64,000 nucleotides of DNA from Olleya sp. Hel_I_94 (GTDB lineage Bacteria > Bacteroidota > Bacteroidia > Flavobacteriales > Flavobacteriaceae), in the NCBI RefSeq assembly GCF_007827365.1, contig NZ_VISI01000002.1, forward strand, positions 1,803,001-1,867,000, given 5' to 3'. The position numbers and the translations under genes were made by a program. Positions within the stretch are counted from its first letter, which is position 1, and every line of letters begins with the position of its first letter. A model generated the notes under the pieces. That model did not search any database, was not told where the DNA came from, and saw only the letters and a program-made list of their open reading frames with translations. Of this stretch, positions 44,185 to 52,809 are shown piece by piece.

Positions 44185-45692
44185 GTCTTAACAAAAACAT
44201 ACTACGTACCATATTAATAATCTCATATATTATGATTGTAGCCTTAATAATATCTGGTATTAGTGGGCTTTTTAGCTACTTAAACACTGGAGCAGACAGA
44301 AGCACAATGCTACATACCGAAATACAAAAAATAGAACAATATGCTCCAAAATTAATTTGGGAACCTTTAAATAACGAAGGCAGACCAATGGATAACGAAA
44401 ATCTAAATGCACTTCAAAACAACTACTTGGACGCTTGGTATGTTAAACAAATAGCATATCAAACCAATAAAACTGCTGGTATAAAAGATTATTATACTGA
44501 TAGCGCTAGAGAAAACTTATATGCATTTATCGAATTAAACAAAGCTGAAAACACGACCATTGAAGCCACAACATTAAACCACAAACCCACTTTAGAGTTT
44601 TTTAGTGAAGATGGACAGTTGGCTGTTGTTACCGATAGAGATGTTGTAGAATATAAACGTGTTTTTAAAGCTGAAAAACTAGTCCTAGAAACAACAGAAA
44701 CCTCAACTTATAAAATGGTGTTTTTATTAGAAGATGGTTTTTGGCGTATTAGACATCTTGTTAAAGAAAGTACTAAACCGTACTTACCAGAAATAGCAAA
44801 AATTGAAACTGATAGTTTAGTTATTAAAGGAATTAATTATTACCCAAAAGCGACACCATGGAATATGTTTGGTGACGCTTTCGCGAAAGACACAATTGCT
44901 AACGACTTTAAAATCATTAAAAATGCTGGCTTAAATTCGGTTAGGATTTTTGTGCAATATGATGACTTTGGAAAAGCTAAGGTTGATCCTAAAAAGTTAG
45001 AAAAACTAAAACACACTTTAGATGCTGCAGAAGAGCAAAACCTAAAAGTAGTAGTTACGTTATTTGATTTTTATGGTGATTATTCTGTAATGAATTGGAC
45101 CTTAAACCAACGTCACGCAGAAACTATAGTGTCCACTTTTAAAGACCACAACGCTATTATTGCTTGGGATATTAAAAACGAACCTAACCTAGATTTTGAA
45201 TCTAGAGGAAAAGATATGGTTATCGCTTGGTTGGACAATATGATTGACTTGGTAAAATCTATAGACAAGGTACATCCTGTAACTATTGGTTGGTCAAACA
45301 CCCAAAGTGCACCAATTTTAAAAGATAAGGTAGATATTGTTTCGTTTCATTATTATGAAGGCTTAAGCGAATTGGATGCTGCAATAAAAACCATGCAAAA
45401 CCAAATACCAAACAAACCATTAGTATTACAAGAGTTTGGAATGTCATCTTACAATGGTTTTTGGAAACCTTTAGGAAGCAATGAAGAAGATCAAGCTAAT
45501 TACCATAAAAAAATACAAGAGATTATTGCTGCTAATAATTTACAATTTATGTCTTGGACGTTGTATGATTTTGTAGACGTACCAAAAGCTGTTGTAGGTA
45601 TCAGACCTTGGCGTAGAAATACCCAAAAACATTTTGGGTTTATTGATAAAAATGGTGTAAAAAAGGCATCGTTTAAATATATTACTAACTAG
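44178..45692 (+). CDS. Membrane-anchored GH5-like (cellulase-fold) hydrolase
   Basis: A 504-residue protein with one N-terminal TM anchor (about residues 9-31), a linker domain (about 60-205, NTF2-like) and a TIM barrel (about 210-500). Clan GH-A catalytic residues are visible: acid/base Glu335 in WDIKNEPNLDF and nucleophile Glu419 in LVLQEFGMSS. NSVRIFVQYDDFG and VSFHYYEG fit the family. It should face the periplasm and trim or transglycosylate a beta-glycan, in the way that hydrolases accompany exopolysaccharide secretion systems (BcsZ, AlgL). A CG-rich palindrome (44876-44889) lies inside the coding region. Confidence 0.82.
   Translation: MVGLNKNILRTILIISYIMIVALIISGISGLFSYLNTGADRSTMLHTEIQKIEQYAPKLIWEPLNNEGRPMDNENLNALQNNYLDAWYVKQIAYQTNKTAGIKDYYTDSARENLYAFIELNKAENTTIEATTLNHKPTLEFFSEDGQLAVVTDRDVVEYKRVFKAEKLVLETTETSTYKMVFLLEDGFWRIRHLVKESTKPYLPEIAKIETDSLVIKGINYYPKATPWNMFGDAFAKDTIANDFKIIKNAGLNSVRIFVQYDDFGKAKVDPKKLEKLKHTLDAAEEQNLKVVVTLFDFYGDYSVMNWTLNQRHAETIVSTFKDHNAIIAWDIKNEPNLDFESRGKDMVIAWLDNMIDLVKSIDKVHPVTIGWSNTQSAPILKDKVDIVSFHYYEGLSELDAAIKTMQNQIPNKPLVLQEFGMSSYNGFWKPLGSNEEDQANYHKKIQEIIAANNLQFMSWTLYDFVDVPKAVVGIRPWRRNTQKHFGFIDKNGVKKASFKYITN
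44876..44889. repeat. Variant of the dispersed palindrome (CGCTTTCGCGAAAG)
   Basis: It contains the perfect 12-bp palindrome CTTTCGCGAAAG and is one base shorter in the middle than the TTTCCGCGAAAGCG copies. It lies in the GH5-like gene and encodes AFAK. Confidence 0.5.
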
Positions 45693-45730
45693 TAGCAGAT
45701 AGCTGTTTAAATAGTTTTATAAAAGCAAAA

Positions 45731-45760
45731 ATCTCAAATTAAGTAGGTTAATTTGAGATT
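45731..45760. terminator. Terminator between convergent genes
   Basis: ATCTCAAATTAA (45731-45742), loop GTAGG, TTAATTTGAGAT (45748-45759), a 12-bp perfect stem. On the minus strand it is followed by TTTTGCTTTT, so it best serves the group 1 glycosyltransferase gene. It may also stop the GH5-like operon. Confidence 0.8.
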
Positions 45761-45837
45761 GTATAAAACTATATTTGCTAAATCAATATGAGATATTTAT
45801 TTGTTTGGGACAAAAAAGGTATCGTAATTTACTAGTA

Positions 45838-47085
45838 CTATTCTGCTGAAGCTGGCTCTAAAACCACTGCTTTTTGACTCATTTTTCTTAGGGCTTTTTT
45901 TGGTGATTTAGTTGCAATGATAGCATCAAAGTTATTAAGGTACATATCTGCAATTTTTTCCATTGGGTAGGCTGTTGCAGCTTCGTAGTTTGCTTTACCT
46001 AAAGCTATTCTGTGTGCTTCATTTGTTACTATTGCCTCAATTGCATTTGCTAAACTTTCTACAGAAGTAGGCTCAAAAAATTCACCTCTATAACCTTCAT
46101 CCTTTACTAATAATGCAAGGTCACCTAAATCTGGCATAACAACAGCTTTACCATAACTTCCTGCTTGGTGTAAAACACCAGAGCTTCCTGTTGTTGACGT
46201 GTATGGAAATACAACTACTGCACTTTCTTTAAACAAGGTTGGTACTTCAAATTCTTCAACATATCCTGTAAAACGCACTTGTGGCACATGCTTATAATCT
46301 TCTTGCACTTTTGCTAAATAACCTGGTACGTTTGGGTTGTCTGTTCCTGCTATTACAACTTCTAGATCTAATCCAGTTGAAGCTCTTACTTTTTCAACCG
46401 CTTCAATCATACCCTCTACTTTTTTGTAAGTTCCAAATTTTCCAAAAGTCATAACTTGTAAAGGTCCTTGTGGCAAATCGTATTCTGGCTTTTCTTCAGA
46501 GATTTCAAAAGTTCCGTGCGGAATTAATGTCACATTTTTCACCTTATACTTTTTCTCTAAAATATCAACATATTTTTGCATTGTTACCGCAACTGTATCT
46601 GCTTGTAAGATTAGCTTTGTTAAGCTTGTTCCTATAAAACCATAAACTTTTTGCATAATTTTGCTACTTGTAAATCCAGCAGATCCTAAATCTACTTCTT
46701 CTAATATATTATGCAATAACACGATATTAGGAATTTTTTTAAGTTTACAAACTAGTGGTAACATTAATCCTAAAGCTGCAGCTATTTTTTTGTCTCCAAA
46801 CTTCATGAATTGTAAGTTAAATAAAACTGCATCTGGCTTAGTCTTACTGATAGCTTTAGTTACATTTATAATGTTTGTGTAGCTATTAAACGCCCAACAC
46901 TCTTTAACTGTTATTTTACAACCATCTTCTGTAAAAGCAATGTCTTTTGCGCCTTCTGTTTTATCTGTTAATAAAACAATCTCAGTTACATTTTCTTTTT
47001 GTCTAAAGTGCTTTACTAAATGGTAAGCGTACTCATTTAATGTTACTTTACTTGGTGGATATGCTGTTACGATTGCTAGTTTCAT
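45838..47085 (-). CDS. Group 1 glycosyltransferase (GT4-like, GT-B fold)
   Basis: A 415-residue GT-B enzyme: N-terminal KLAIVTAYPPSKVTLNEYAY, central VTLIPHGTF, and C-terminal VMTFGKFGTYKKVEGMIEAV and VFPYTSTTGSSGVLHQAGSY, with the nucleotide-binding EX7E region around the last segment. It would add a sugar from a nucleotide donor to a growing lipid-linked glycan on the cytosolic face. It has its own LytTR-type promoter (47124-47207), with a 5' leader of about 32 bp after the predicted start site. Confidence 0.87.
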   Translation of the reverse strand: MKLAIVTAYPPSKVTLNEYAYHLVKHFRQKENVTEIVLLTDKTEGAKDIAFTEDGCKITVKECWAFNSYTNIINVTKAISKTKPDAVLFNLQFMKFGDKKIAAALGLMLPLVCKLKKIPNIVLLHNILEEVDLGSAGFTSSKIMQKVYGFIGTSLTKLILQADTVAVTMQKYVDILEKKYKVKNVTLIPHGTFEISEEKPEYDLPQGPLQVMTFGKFGTYKKVEGMIEAVEKVRASTGLDLEVVIAGTDNPNVPGYLAKVQEDYKHVPQVRFTGYVEEFEVPTLFKESAVVVFPYTSTTGSSGVLHQAGSYGKAVVMPDLGDLALLVKDEGYRGEFFEPTSVESLANAIEAIVTNEAHRIALGKANYEAATAYPMEKIADMYLNNFDAIIATKSPKKALRKMSQKAVVLEPASAE

Positions 47086-47396
47086 TTTTATGTGTTTTAA
47101 TATGTTGTTTCTTAATTACACTACAAATTTGCGTTATTTAAGACACTAATTAAGACCTCTTTAGACAGATTGCAAGTTACTGTAGACGAATGGTAAAAAG
47201 GTGTCGTTTTACCATTTAACGTGTTGACTTTCAAAAGAAAAAAACCAACAAAACTTATACTATTATTTAAACTACTATAATATAACATTAAGATAAACAT
47301 TTTAATATCCACTTGCAAAATACTTACAACAGAAAAAGCCATGGTTTAAAACCATAGCTTCTTCATTTATAATAGACTAATAAAATAAATTACTTT
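47086..47396 (-). other. 311-bp intergenic region with regulatory site
   Basis: This stretch between the flippase stop and the group 1 GT start holds the LytTR-type promoter B in its left third. The rest is AT-rich with no convincing gene; a 73-residue reverse frame (47121-47342) spans the regulatory site and has no coding signature. Confidence 0.6.
47124..47207 (-). promoter_or_regulatory. LytTR-type promoter B (group 1 GT)
   Basis: On the minus strand, box 1 ACGACACCTT (47207-47198) and box 2 TCTACAGTAA (47186-47177) start 21 bp apart, with TACCATTCG before box 2. After 45 bp lies CAAATTTG (47131-47124), a -7 element with one mismatch to TAnnTTTG. Confidence 0.72.
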
Positions 47397-48641
47397 TTAT
47401 TTTTTCATTTTAGACTCAAAAACAAAGAAGATCACTTGGATGACCAATAATGATACCATTGCTATTATTTGCATGTGTACGACTTGCTCTAAACTGTCAT
47501 GAAAAAAGATAACTAATCCCATTTGCAACATTCCGAAGACTCCAGATATTACCACAGGAATATATCTATCTAATGATAAATAGTAGTATGCAAAGATGTT
47601 TGATATGGCAAACAAACCAGTTGCTAAAGCATACTTCCATAATAAAGGCGCCATAGTTAGATAACTATCTCCAAATAATATAGTAATTGCAGTTTCTGGA
47701 AATAAAGCACAACCAATAACTATTGCAGTTGCAATTGCTGCAATGTAACCAACGTATTTAAATAAAATTGGCGCTGTTGCTTTTCCTTCTTTTTTAAGTT
47801 GTACCACTGTTGGTAATGAAAGCATAATAAACATCCATGCTACAAAATATACAATACGACCTATTAAGGCTAGTGATGCATACAATCCTGCGTCGTAAGC
47901 GTCAAAGTAATGCTTAACTAATAAGATGTCACTGTTGTTGATTATAATCTGTGTAAACTCGTAAAACGCTGTGATAATAAAAAAGCTTTTTACTTGTTTA
48001 GATTGACTTGCTTCTATAGCAATAGTTTTTTTGAAGTTTAAATTTTTAAATTTAAAAGGCACTAATCCAAATCCAAAAGAAATTAAAATTCCGACTGCAA
48101 TAACAACCGATGATTGTATGTCAAATAAAAAAATTAAAGCTAACGTAATAACCAATCGGCTTAGCATTTCGGCTTGATAGGTAATGGATAAAGACTTGAA
48201 TTCTTTTTTACCCTGAAACACACCTCTGTTTACACTCATTAAAAAATAAAGTGGTACTCCTACTCCAAAAATGGTAAACATACTAGAAGATGATGTATTA
48301 AAAAGAGCTTGTAATTGATTTGCAAACACGATAATTAAAGCACCTAAACCTAATCCTACAATTGTCGCATTTTTGTAAATTTTTGAGATAAAATTTTTAA
48401 ACGTATCGTTTTCAAAAACTACCGAGAATTTTGCAGTCACTAATTGAAACGTCATGGCTACAAAAGATAGCACTAACAAAAAGGTAATTAACACAGCTGC
48501 ATCTGCAAATTGTGCTGGACCTAACACACGACCTAAAATAAGATTGTACAAATAGTTTCCTCCATTTACTGCTAATACGCTAAGCATAAATAATTGCTCT
48601 GGAGATATTTTTTTTGTTTTTAATATAGATAAAGCTTGCAT
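47397..48641 (-). CDS. Polysaccharide flippase (MOP/Wzx-type)
   Basis: A 414-residue inner-membrane protein with about 12 TM segments and the pattern of oligosaccharide flippases: GNYLYNLILGRVLGPAQFAD (N-terminal motif), GVFQGKKEFKSLS, and FDAYDAGLYASLALIGRIVYF. It should flip a lipid-linked glycan to the periplasmic face. It follows the STAS gene by 28 bp on the same transcript, which starts at LytTR-type promoter C. The group 1 GT and TPR-barrel genes are neighbours. Confidence 0.87.
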   Translation of the reverse strand: MQALSILKTKKISPEQLFMLSVLAVNGGNYLYNLILGRVLGPAQFADAAVLITFLLVLSFVAMTFQLVTAKFSVVFENDTFKNFISKIYKNATIVGLGLGALIIVFANQLQALFNTSSSSMFTIFGVGVPLYFLMSVNRGVFQGKKEFKSLSITYQAEMLSRLVITLALIFLFDIQSSVVIAVGILISFGFGLVPFKFKNLNFKKTIAIEASQSKQVKSFFIITAFYEFTQIIINNSDILLVKHYFDAYDAGLYASLALIGRIVYFVAWMFIMLSLPTVVQLKKEGKATAPILFKYVGYIAAIATAIVIGCALFPETAITILFGDSYLTMAPLLWKYALATGLFAISNIFAYYYLSLDRYIPVVISGVFGMLQMGLVIFFHDSLEQVVHMQIIAMVSLLVIQVIFFVFESKMKK

Positions 48642-48669
48642 CTTATTATGGTGTGTTGATTAATACTAA

Positions 48670-48948
48670 TTAGGCTACTTGTGGATATACAAATGCTTCG
48701 TAAATTTCTTCACTTCTGTTACCTTCAACAAAAAACATTTTCTGGTTTGCTACACCTTTAACATACATTGCTTTTAAAGTTTGTAATGCACAAGCATCCA
48801 TATCTGTAACCTTATCAATGTTTAGTGTTACACTTTTAAATGCGTTTAGTATAAAGCCAAAATGTGTTGTAAAATTATTGATGGTTGCAGTGTTTAAGCT
48901 TCCTTCTAAAATAATTGTGTTGTCCTGTTGTGTAATTGTTAATGCCAT
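48670..48948 (-). CDS. STAS-domain protein (anti-sigma antagonist-like)
   Basis: A 92-residue STAS domain: ALTITQQDNTIILEGSL, TLNIDKVTDMDACALQTL and VEGNRSEEIYEAF. In classical SpoIIAA-type proteins the phosphorylated residue is the first or second Ser of DSSG; here the aligned D-A52-C53-A54 has no Ser, so phosphorylation control is probably lost. It may act as a docking or regulatory subunit for the flippase or a glycosyltransferase. I choose ATG 48948. An in-frame ATG at 48990 falls inside the predicted -7 box and adds 14 low-complexity residues. Confidence 0.78.
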   Translation of the reverse strand: MALTITQQDNTIILEGSLNTATINNFTTHFGFILNAFKSVTLNIDKVTDMDACALQTLKAMYVKGVANQKMFFVEGNRSEEIYEAFVYPQVA

Positions 48949-48987
48949 AATTGTTATATTTAAATTGTTATTGTCTGATTTCTGATA

Positions 48988-49071
48988 CAAAGATGCGACG
49001 CAAACCTCTGAAGGACTGTTGAATTTCGATGAGTGGACGATTGGTGTAGATGAATGAATGGATATGAATGC
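48988..49071 (-). promoter_or_regulatory. LytTR-type promoter C (STAS-flippase operon), degenerate
   Basis: On the minus strand, box 2 TCTACACCAA (49050-49041) is preceded by ATTCA (others: ATTCG). Exactly 45 bp later is CATCTTTG (48995-48988), a -7 element with one mismatch. Box 1, expected at 49071-49062, reads GCATTCATAT and does not match, so only one half-site is convincing. The spacing is what supports it. Confidence 0.55.
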
Positions 49072-49100
49072 CTAACTTGCAATTGATTTAAAACTGAAAC

Positions 49101-51161
49101 ATGAAACTCAAATTTTTTACCCTACTTACCTTTTTAATAACTACTGTATTTAGTTATGCTCAAGATATGCAAGAAGGCTTTACATACCTAGAAACAGGGA
49201 AGTACGCTAAAGCGGAAACGTTTTTCCAAAACATACTAAAGGAGCATCCTACCAATAAAACCGCTAGACTATGTTATGGTCGTGCAATTGGTTTAAACGG
49301 AAAACCAGAAGAAGCCAATACCCTTTTTACAAATCTTTTGGCAGATTACCCAACAGATTTTGAGGTGAAACTAAATTATGGCGAATCCCTATTATGGAAT
49401 AAAAACTTTCCAAAAGCAAAAACATATTTTAAAACGCTAATAGATGAAGACCCTAAAAGTTTTCCCGCTTTACTAAGTTATGCCAACACATTATCTAATT
49501 TAAAAGAATATGAAGACGCGTTACTATATGTAAACAAAGCTTTAAACGTTTTACCTGGCAACCCAAATGCTTTAACCTCTAAAAAATACATGTATTTAGG
49601 TTATGCTTATCAAAAACAACAAGCGCAACAATATGATGAAGCTGAAGCTTTATTAAAACAAAACCTGACACTTTTTGATAACGACAAAGACACTTTATTA
49701 AACTTAGCAAACTTATATTTAATAGCAAATAGATTAGACGATGCTAAAGCAACCTATGATATTTTAGCTAAAAATCCTGAAAATAAAATCACAGCATTAA
49801 ATGGTTTAGCATTAGTATCCCACTTAAACGGTAAAGAAAAAGACGCGCTACAATTAAGCCAACAAGCCTATAATAGTTTAGAGGCATCAACAGATGCAAC
49901 ATTAACACAACAAACTACAGAGCGTTATGCGCAAGCCTTAATTTGGAATAAAAAATATAAAACTGCAGATACGCTTATCGCGAAATTAATTGAGTCTAAA
50001 CCTAACGAAAATTGGGTTTTAGCCTTACGCGCAACACTTAATATTTATAAAAGTGATTTTAAAAAGAGCGTCAAAGATTACGACCAAATTTTGGTAAATG
50101 ACAGCACGTCTTTTGATGGTAACCTAGGAAACGCAAATGCATTAAAAGCCTTAGGAAAATATGAAGCTGCTTACACATCTGCAGAAAATACCTTGAAGTT
50201 TTACGACAATCAAAAAGACGCAACAAACTTTATAAAAAACCTTAATACAACCTTTACACCTTTTTACGAAGGAAAAACATCATACACCTTTGACAATGGA
50301 GATAATGAAGCGTTTGCAGTAAACAACAATCTAGAGTTTCCATTTTCTACAAAATTTAAAATATTAGGAAGCTACAATTATAGAAGCACCACTAATGCAG
50401 TAACAAATAACGAAGCAACCTCTCACGATTTTAGCGCAGGAATATCCTACCAATTATTACCAAACTTAACCTTTAAAGGAACTGCTGGTTTAACGTCTGC
50501 AAAAGCAACCACTAATGACTACACACAATTATTAACAGACTTGTCATTTAATATTAAACCTTTTAAGCTGCAAGATTTAACCGTAGGTTATAAACGCGAA
50601 TTACAAAGTTTTAATGCCGAGTTATTAGATCGCGAGATTGTACAAAACAACTTTTACGCAAACTACAGTTTAAATACTAATTTTAATCTAGGTTGGTTTA
50701 CGCAGTACTTTTATACTAGTCAAAGTGATAGCAATGCCAGAAACTTATTATTCACATCTTTATATTATAATATTTTACCCAAACCATCACTTAAAGCAGG
50801 TTTAAATTACCAATACATTACGTTTAAAAACCAAGTTCCATCCGTATATTTTTCGCCAGAAACCTTTAATGCTGTAGAGGTGTTTGCAAACCTTATTAAA
50901 GATGAAAACATCGCAAAGCCAAAAGAATGGTATTATGAATTAACTGCTGCAACCGGTTTACAATATATTGAAGACGACGAACAGCAAAGCACTTACAGGA
51001 TACAAGCTAAATTAGGTTATAAATTCTCAGAGCGCTGTATGGCTAACCTTTTTGGTACACGAAGTAACATTGCATCTGCAACTGCTGCTGGTTTTACTTT
51101 TAACGAAATTGGATTACGTTTTAAATGGTTATTGTTTGATAAGCCAGTTTTTAGGGATTAG
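49101..51161 (+). CDS. TPR outer-membrane protein with C-terminal beta-barrel (PgaA/BcsC-like exporter candidate)
   Basis: A 686-residue protein with a signal peptide (LITTVFSYAQD). Residues 25-390 are a TPR superhelix of about nine to ten repeats (for example AKAETFFQNILKEHPTNKTAR, NALKALGKYEAAYTSAEN). Residues 395-686 form a beta-barrel with alternating strands (NFYANYSLNTNFNLGWFTQYF, IGLRFKWLLF). TPR scaffold plus barrel is the design of exopolysaccharide exporters such as PgaA, BcsC and AlgK/AlgE. It lies at the end of the glycan-synthesis gene block, so it may secrete the polymer. It is divergent from the STAS-flippase operon. Confidence 0.8.
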   Translation: MKLKFFTLLTFLITTVFSYAQDMQEGFTYLETGKYAKAETFFQNILKEHPTNKTARLCYGRAIGLNGKPEEANTLFTNLLADYPTDFEVKLNYGESLLWNKNFPKAKTYFKTLIDEDPKSFPALLSYANTLSNLKEYEDALLYVNKALNVLPGNPNALTSKKYMYLGYAYQKQQAQQYDEAEALLKQNLTLFDNDKDTLLNLANLYLIANRLDDAKATYDILAKNPENKITALNGLALVSHLNGKEKDALQLSQQAYNSLEASTDATLTQQTTERYAQALIWNKKYKTADTLIAKLIESKPNENWVLALRATLNIYKSDFKKSVKDYDQILVNDSTSFDGNLGNANALKALGKYEAAYTSAENTLKFYDNQKDATNFIKNLNTTFTPFYEGKTSYTFDNGDNEAFAVNNNLEFPFSTKFKILGSYNYRSTTNAVTNNEATSHDFSAGISYQLLPNLTFKGTAGLTSAKATTNDYTQLLTDLSFNIKPFKLQDLTVGYKRELQSFNAELLDREIVQNNFYANYSLNTNFNLGWFTQYFYTSQSDSNARNLLFTSLYYNILPKPSLKAGLNYQYITFKNQVPSVYFSPETFNAVEVFANLIKDENIAKPKEWYYELTAATGLQYIEDDEQQSTYRIQAKLGYKFSERCMANLFGTRSNIASATAAGFTFNEIGLRFKWLLFDKPVFRD

Positions 51162-51165
51162 ATAA

Positions 51166-52449
51166 TCACTTTTTAAAACCCAACGTTTTATAAACCCATT
51201 CCATAACAAAGCAAAATAAGATAATACCTAAAGCCACCATAACACCAGTAACGTTAGTTTGAAATTGTTGGATAATAAGTGTACAAAAAGCCAATAAGCA
51301 TAAAACGCTTGCTATTAAATGAATGGACTTATTAGATACTAATTCTTGATGTTTTTTAAAACCAATGTAATTAACCAAGCAAAAAATTAATAAAAAACCT
51401 GCGCTACCAGCTGTGGATATACTTTCTAAATTGAATAAATTTACCAAGATTATTGATAAGATTGCTGTCACTAAATACCCAATAGGTTTACCCCAAAACA
51501 TATGACAAAAATAACGTGGTAACTCTTGATCTTCAGCAATATCATAATTTACCCTTCCGCTTCCTAATATGGTAGCATTAATTGCTGAAAAAGTAGAAAT
51601 CAATGCAGTAATAGTAATTATAGTAAATCCTATTTGCCCCAAAGTAGGTGCTGCTGCTTCTGCTAAAACATAATCTTTGGCACTTGCTATTTTGTCAAAA
51701 GGTAAAGATCCTACAGTAACAATTGCAATTAAAATATATAAGACAACTACAAAACCTACTGCTCCAAAATAGGCTTTTTCAGTATTTTTTTCTCGGTTTT
51801 TTAAATCTGAAATAGAGTTTGCAATTAGCTCAAAACCTTCATAAGCAACAAAAATTACCATTCCGCCAGATAGCAATAAAAAAGGACTCTCCCAATTACT
51901 AGGTTGTAATTGATGTACATTTTCTGAATGTAAAAAAAACCCATAAAACCCAACACCTATAAATACAACTAATATTAACAGCTTGACAATCACTGCAACA
52001 GACTCAATACGACCAACTAAACTTACACTTAGATAATTAATAGCTAAGGCCAGTACAATTATTGACGTTTGACAAATACGGACATCTAGATATTTATCAC
52101 CTGTAACACTAAATAACTCGGAAGCATAAGATCCAAATGCGGAAGCATACAACGCTAACATCACGATATAACTTATCCAAAGCAAATTATTTATTCCGCC
52201 AGCAAAAATCCCGCTACAATATTGTTGGTGGACAAATCTAACAGTCCCTCCATTTTCTGGAAATTTTTTAGATAATTTAGCATAGGAATATGCTGTTAAT
52301 AACGCAATAATACCTGCAAACGAAAAAGCAACAGGTGTACCTCCTTTAGCTAATGACACTGCCAACCCAAGAACTGCAAATATTCCGCCTCCAACCATAC
52401 CTCCAATTCCTATAGAAATAGCGTCTTTTAAAGTTATTTGTTTACTCAT
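51166..52449 (-). CDS. APC-family amino acid permease
   Basis: A 427-residue transporter with about 12 TM segments. It has the APC-type start DAISIGIGGMVGGGIFAVLG, with the GxGxxGGG-like unwound helix 1, and SFAGIIALLTAYSYAKLS. Substrate specificity (amino acid, amine) cannot be inferred. It converges on the TPR-barrel gene with a 4-bp gap and does not look functionally linked to the glycan genes. Confidence 0.85.
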   Translation of the reverse strand: MSKQITLKDAISIGIGGMVGGGIFAVLGLAVSLAKGGTPVAFSFAGIIALLTAYSYAKLSKKFPENGGTVRFVHQQYCSGIFAGGINNLLWISYIVMLALYASAFGSYASELFSVTGDKYLDVRICQTSIIVLALAINYLSVSLVGRIESVAVIVKLLILVVFIGVGFYGFFLHSENVHQLQPSNWESPFLLLSGGMVIFVAYEGFELIANSISDLKNREKNTEKAYFGAVGFVVVLYILIAIVTVGSLPFDKIASAKDYVLAEAAAPTLGQIGFTIITITALISTFSAINATILGSGRVNYDIAEDQELPRYFCHMFWGKPIGYLVTAILSIILVNLFNLESISTAGSAGFLLIFCLVNYIGFKKHQELVSNKSIHLIASVLCLLAFCTLIIQQFQTNVTGVMVALGIILFCFVMEWVYKTLGFKK

Positions 52450-52809
52450 TTACATTTTAATTTAAGTATTAAAGATAATAAATAACAAAAAGATGTTACA
52501 AATACTAAGTAGCTAAAGTTTTAAATTCTATTAAAAAAAGCTATGAGATTAATCATTGAACGATTTTATTAATTTATATTGCTTTTAAACAAGAACATTC
52601 AACGTTGTTTTAACCAAACTTAATTAATAATCAGATACAATAAAAAGAATAAAAACTAAAAATATTGCTGTGATATGTTATTTTAACTGATAAATATTCC
52701 TTTTAACAGATGCTTATTATTATATTTACTTTAAAAAATACTTAGACACTAAAAATCAACAAATTACACTCGATAAGCCCTAACTTATTAGTACTGAACA
52801 ATTACTTAC
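52450..52809. other. 360-bp divergent promoter region
   Basis: AT-rich region between the permease (minus) and the PAS kinase (plus). I see no gene, no LytTR-type box and no convincing TAnnTTTG element. TATATTTA near 52720 is a weak candidate for the kinase promoter. Confidence 0.5.

Noticed and set aside
47121..47342. Reverse-strand frame of 73 codons upstream of the group 1 GT
   Set aside because: It covers the tandem-box promoter and has no coding signature; the promoter reading explains the sequence better.
48670..48990. Upstream ATG at 48990 as the STAS start
   Set aside because: It falls in the predicted -7 element and would add 14 low-complexity residues before a canonical STAS start at 48948.
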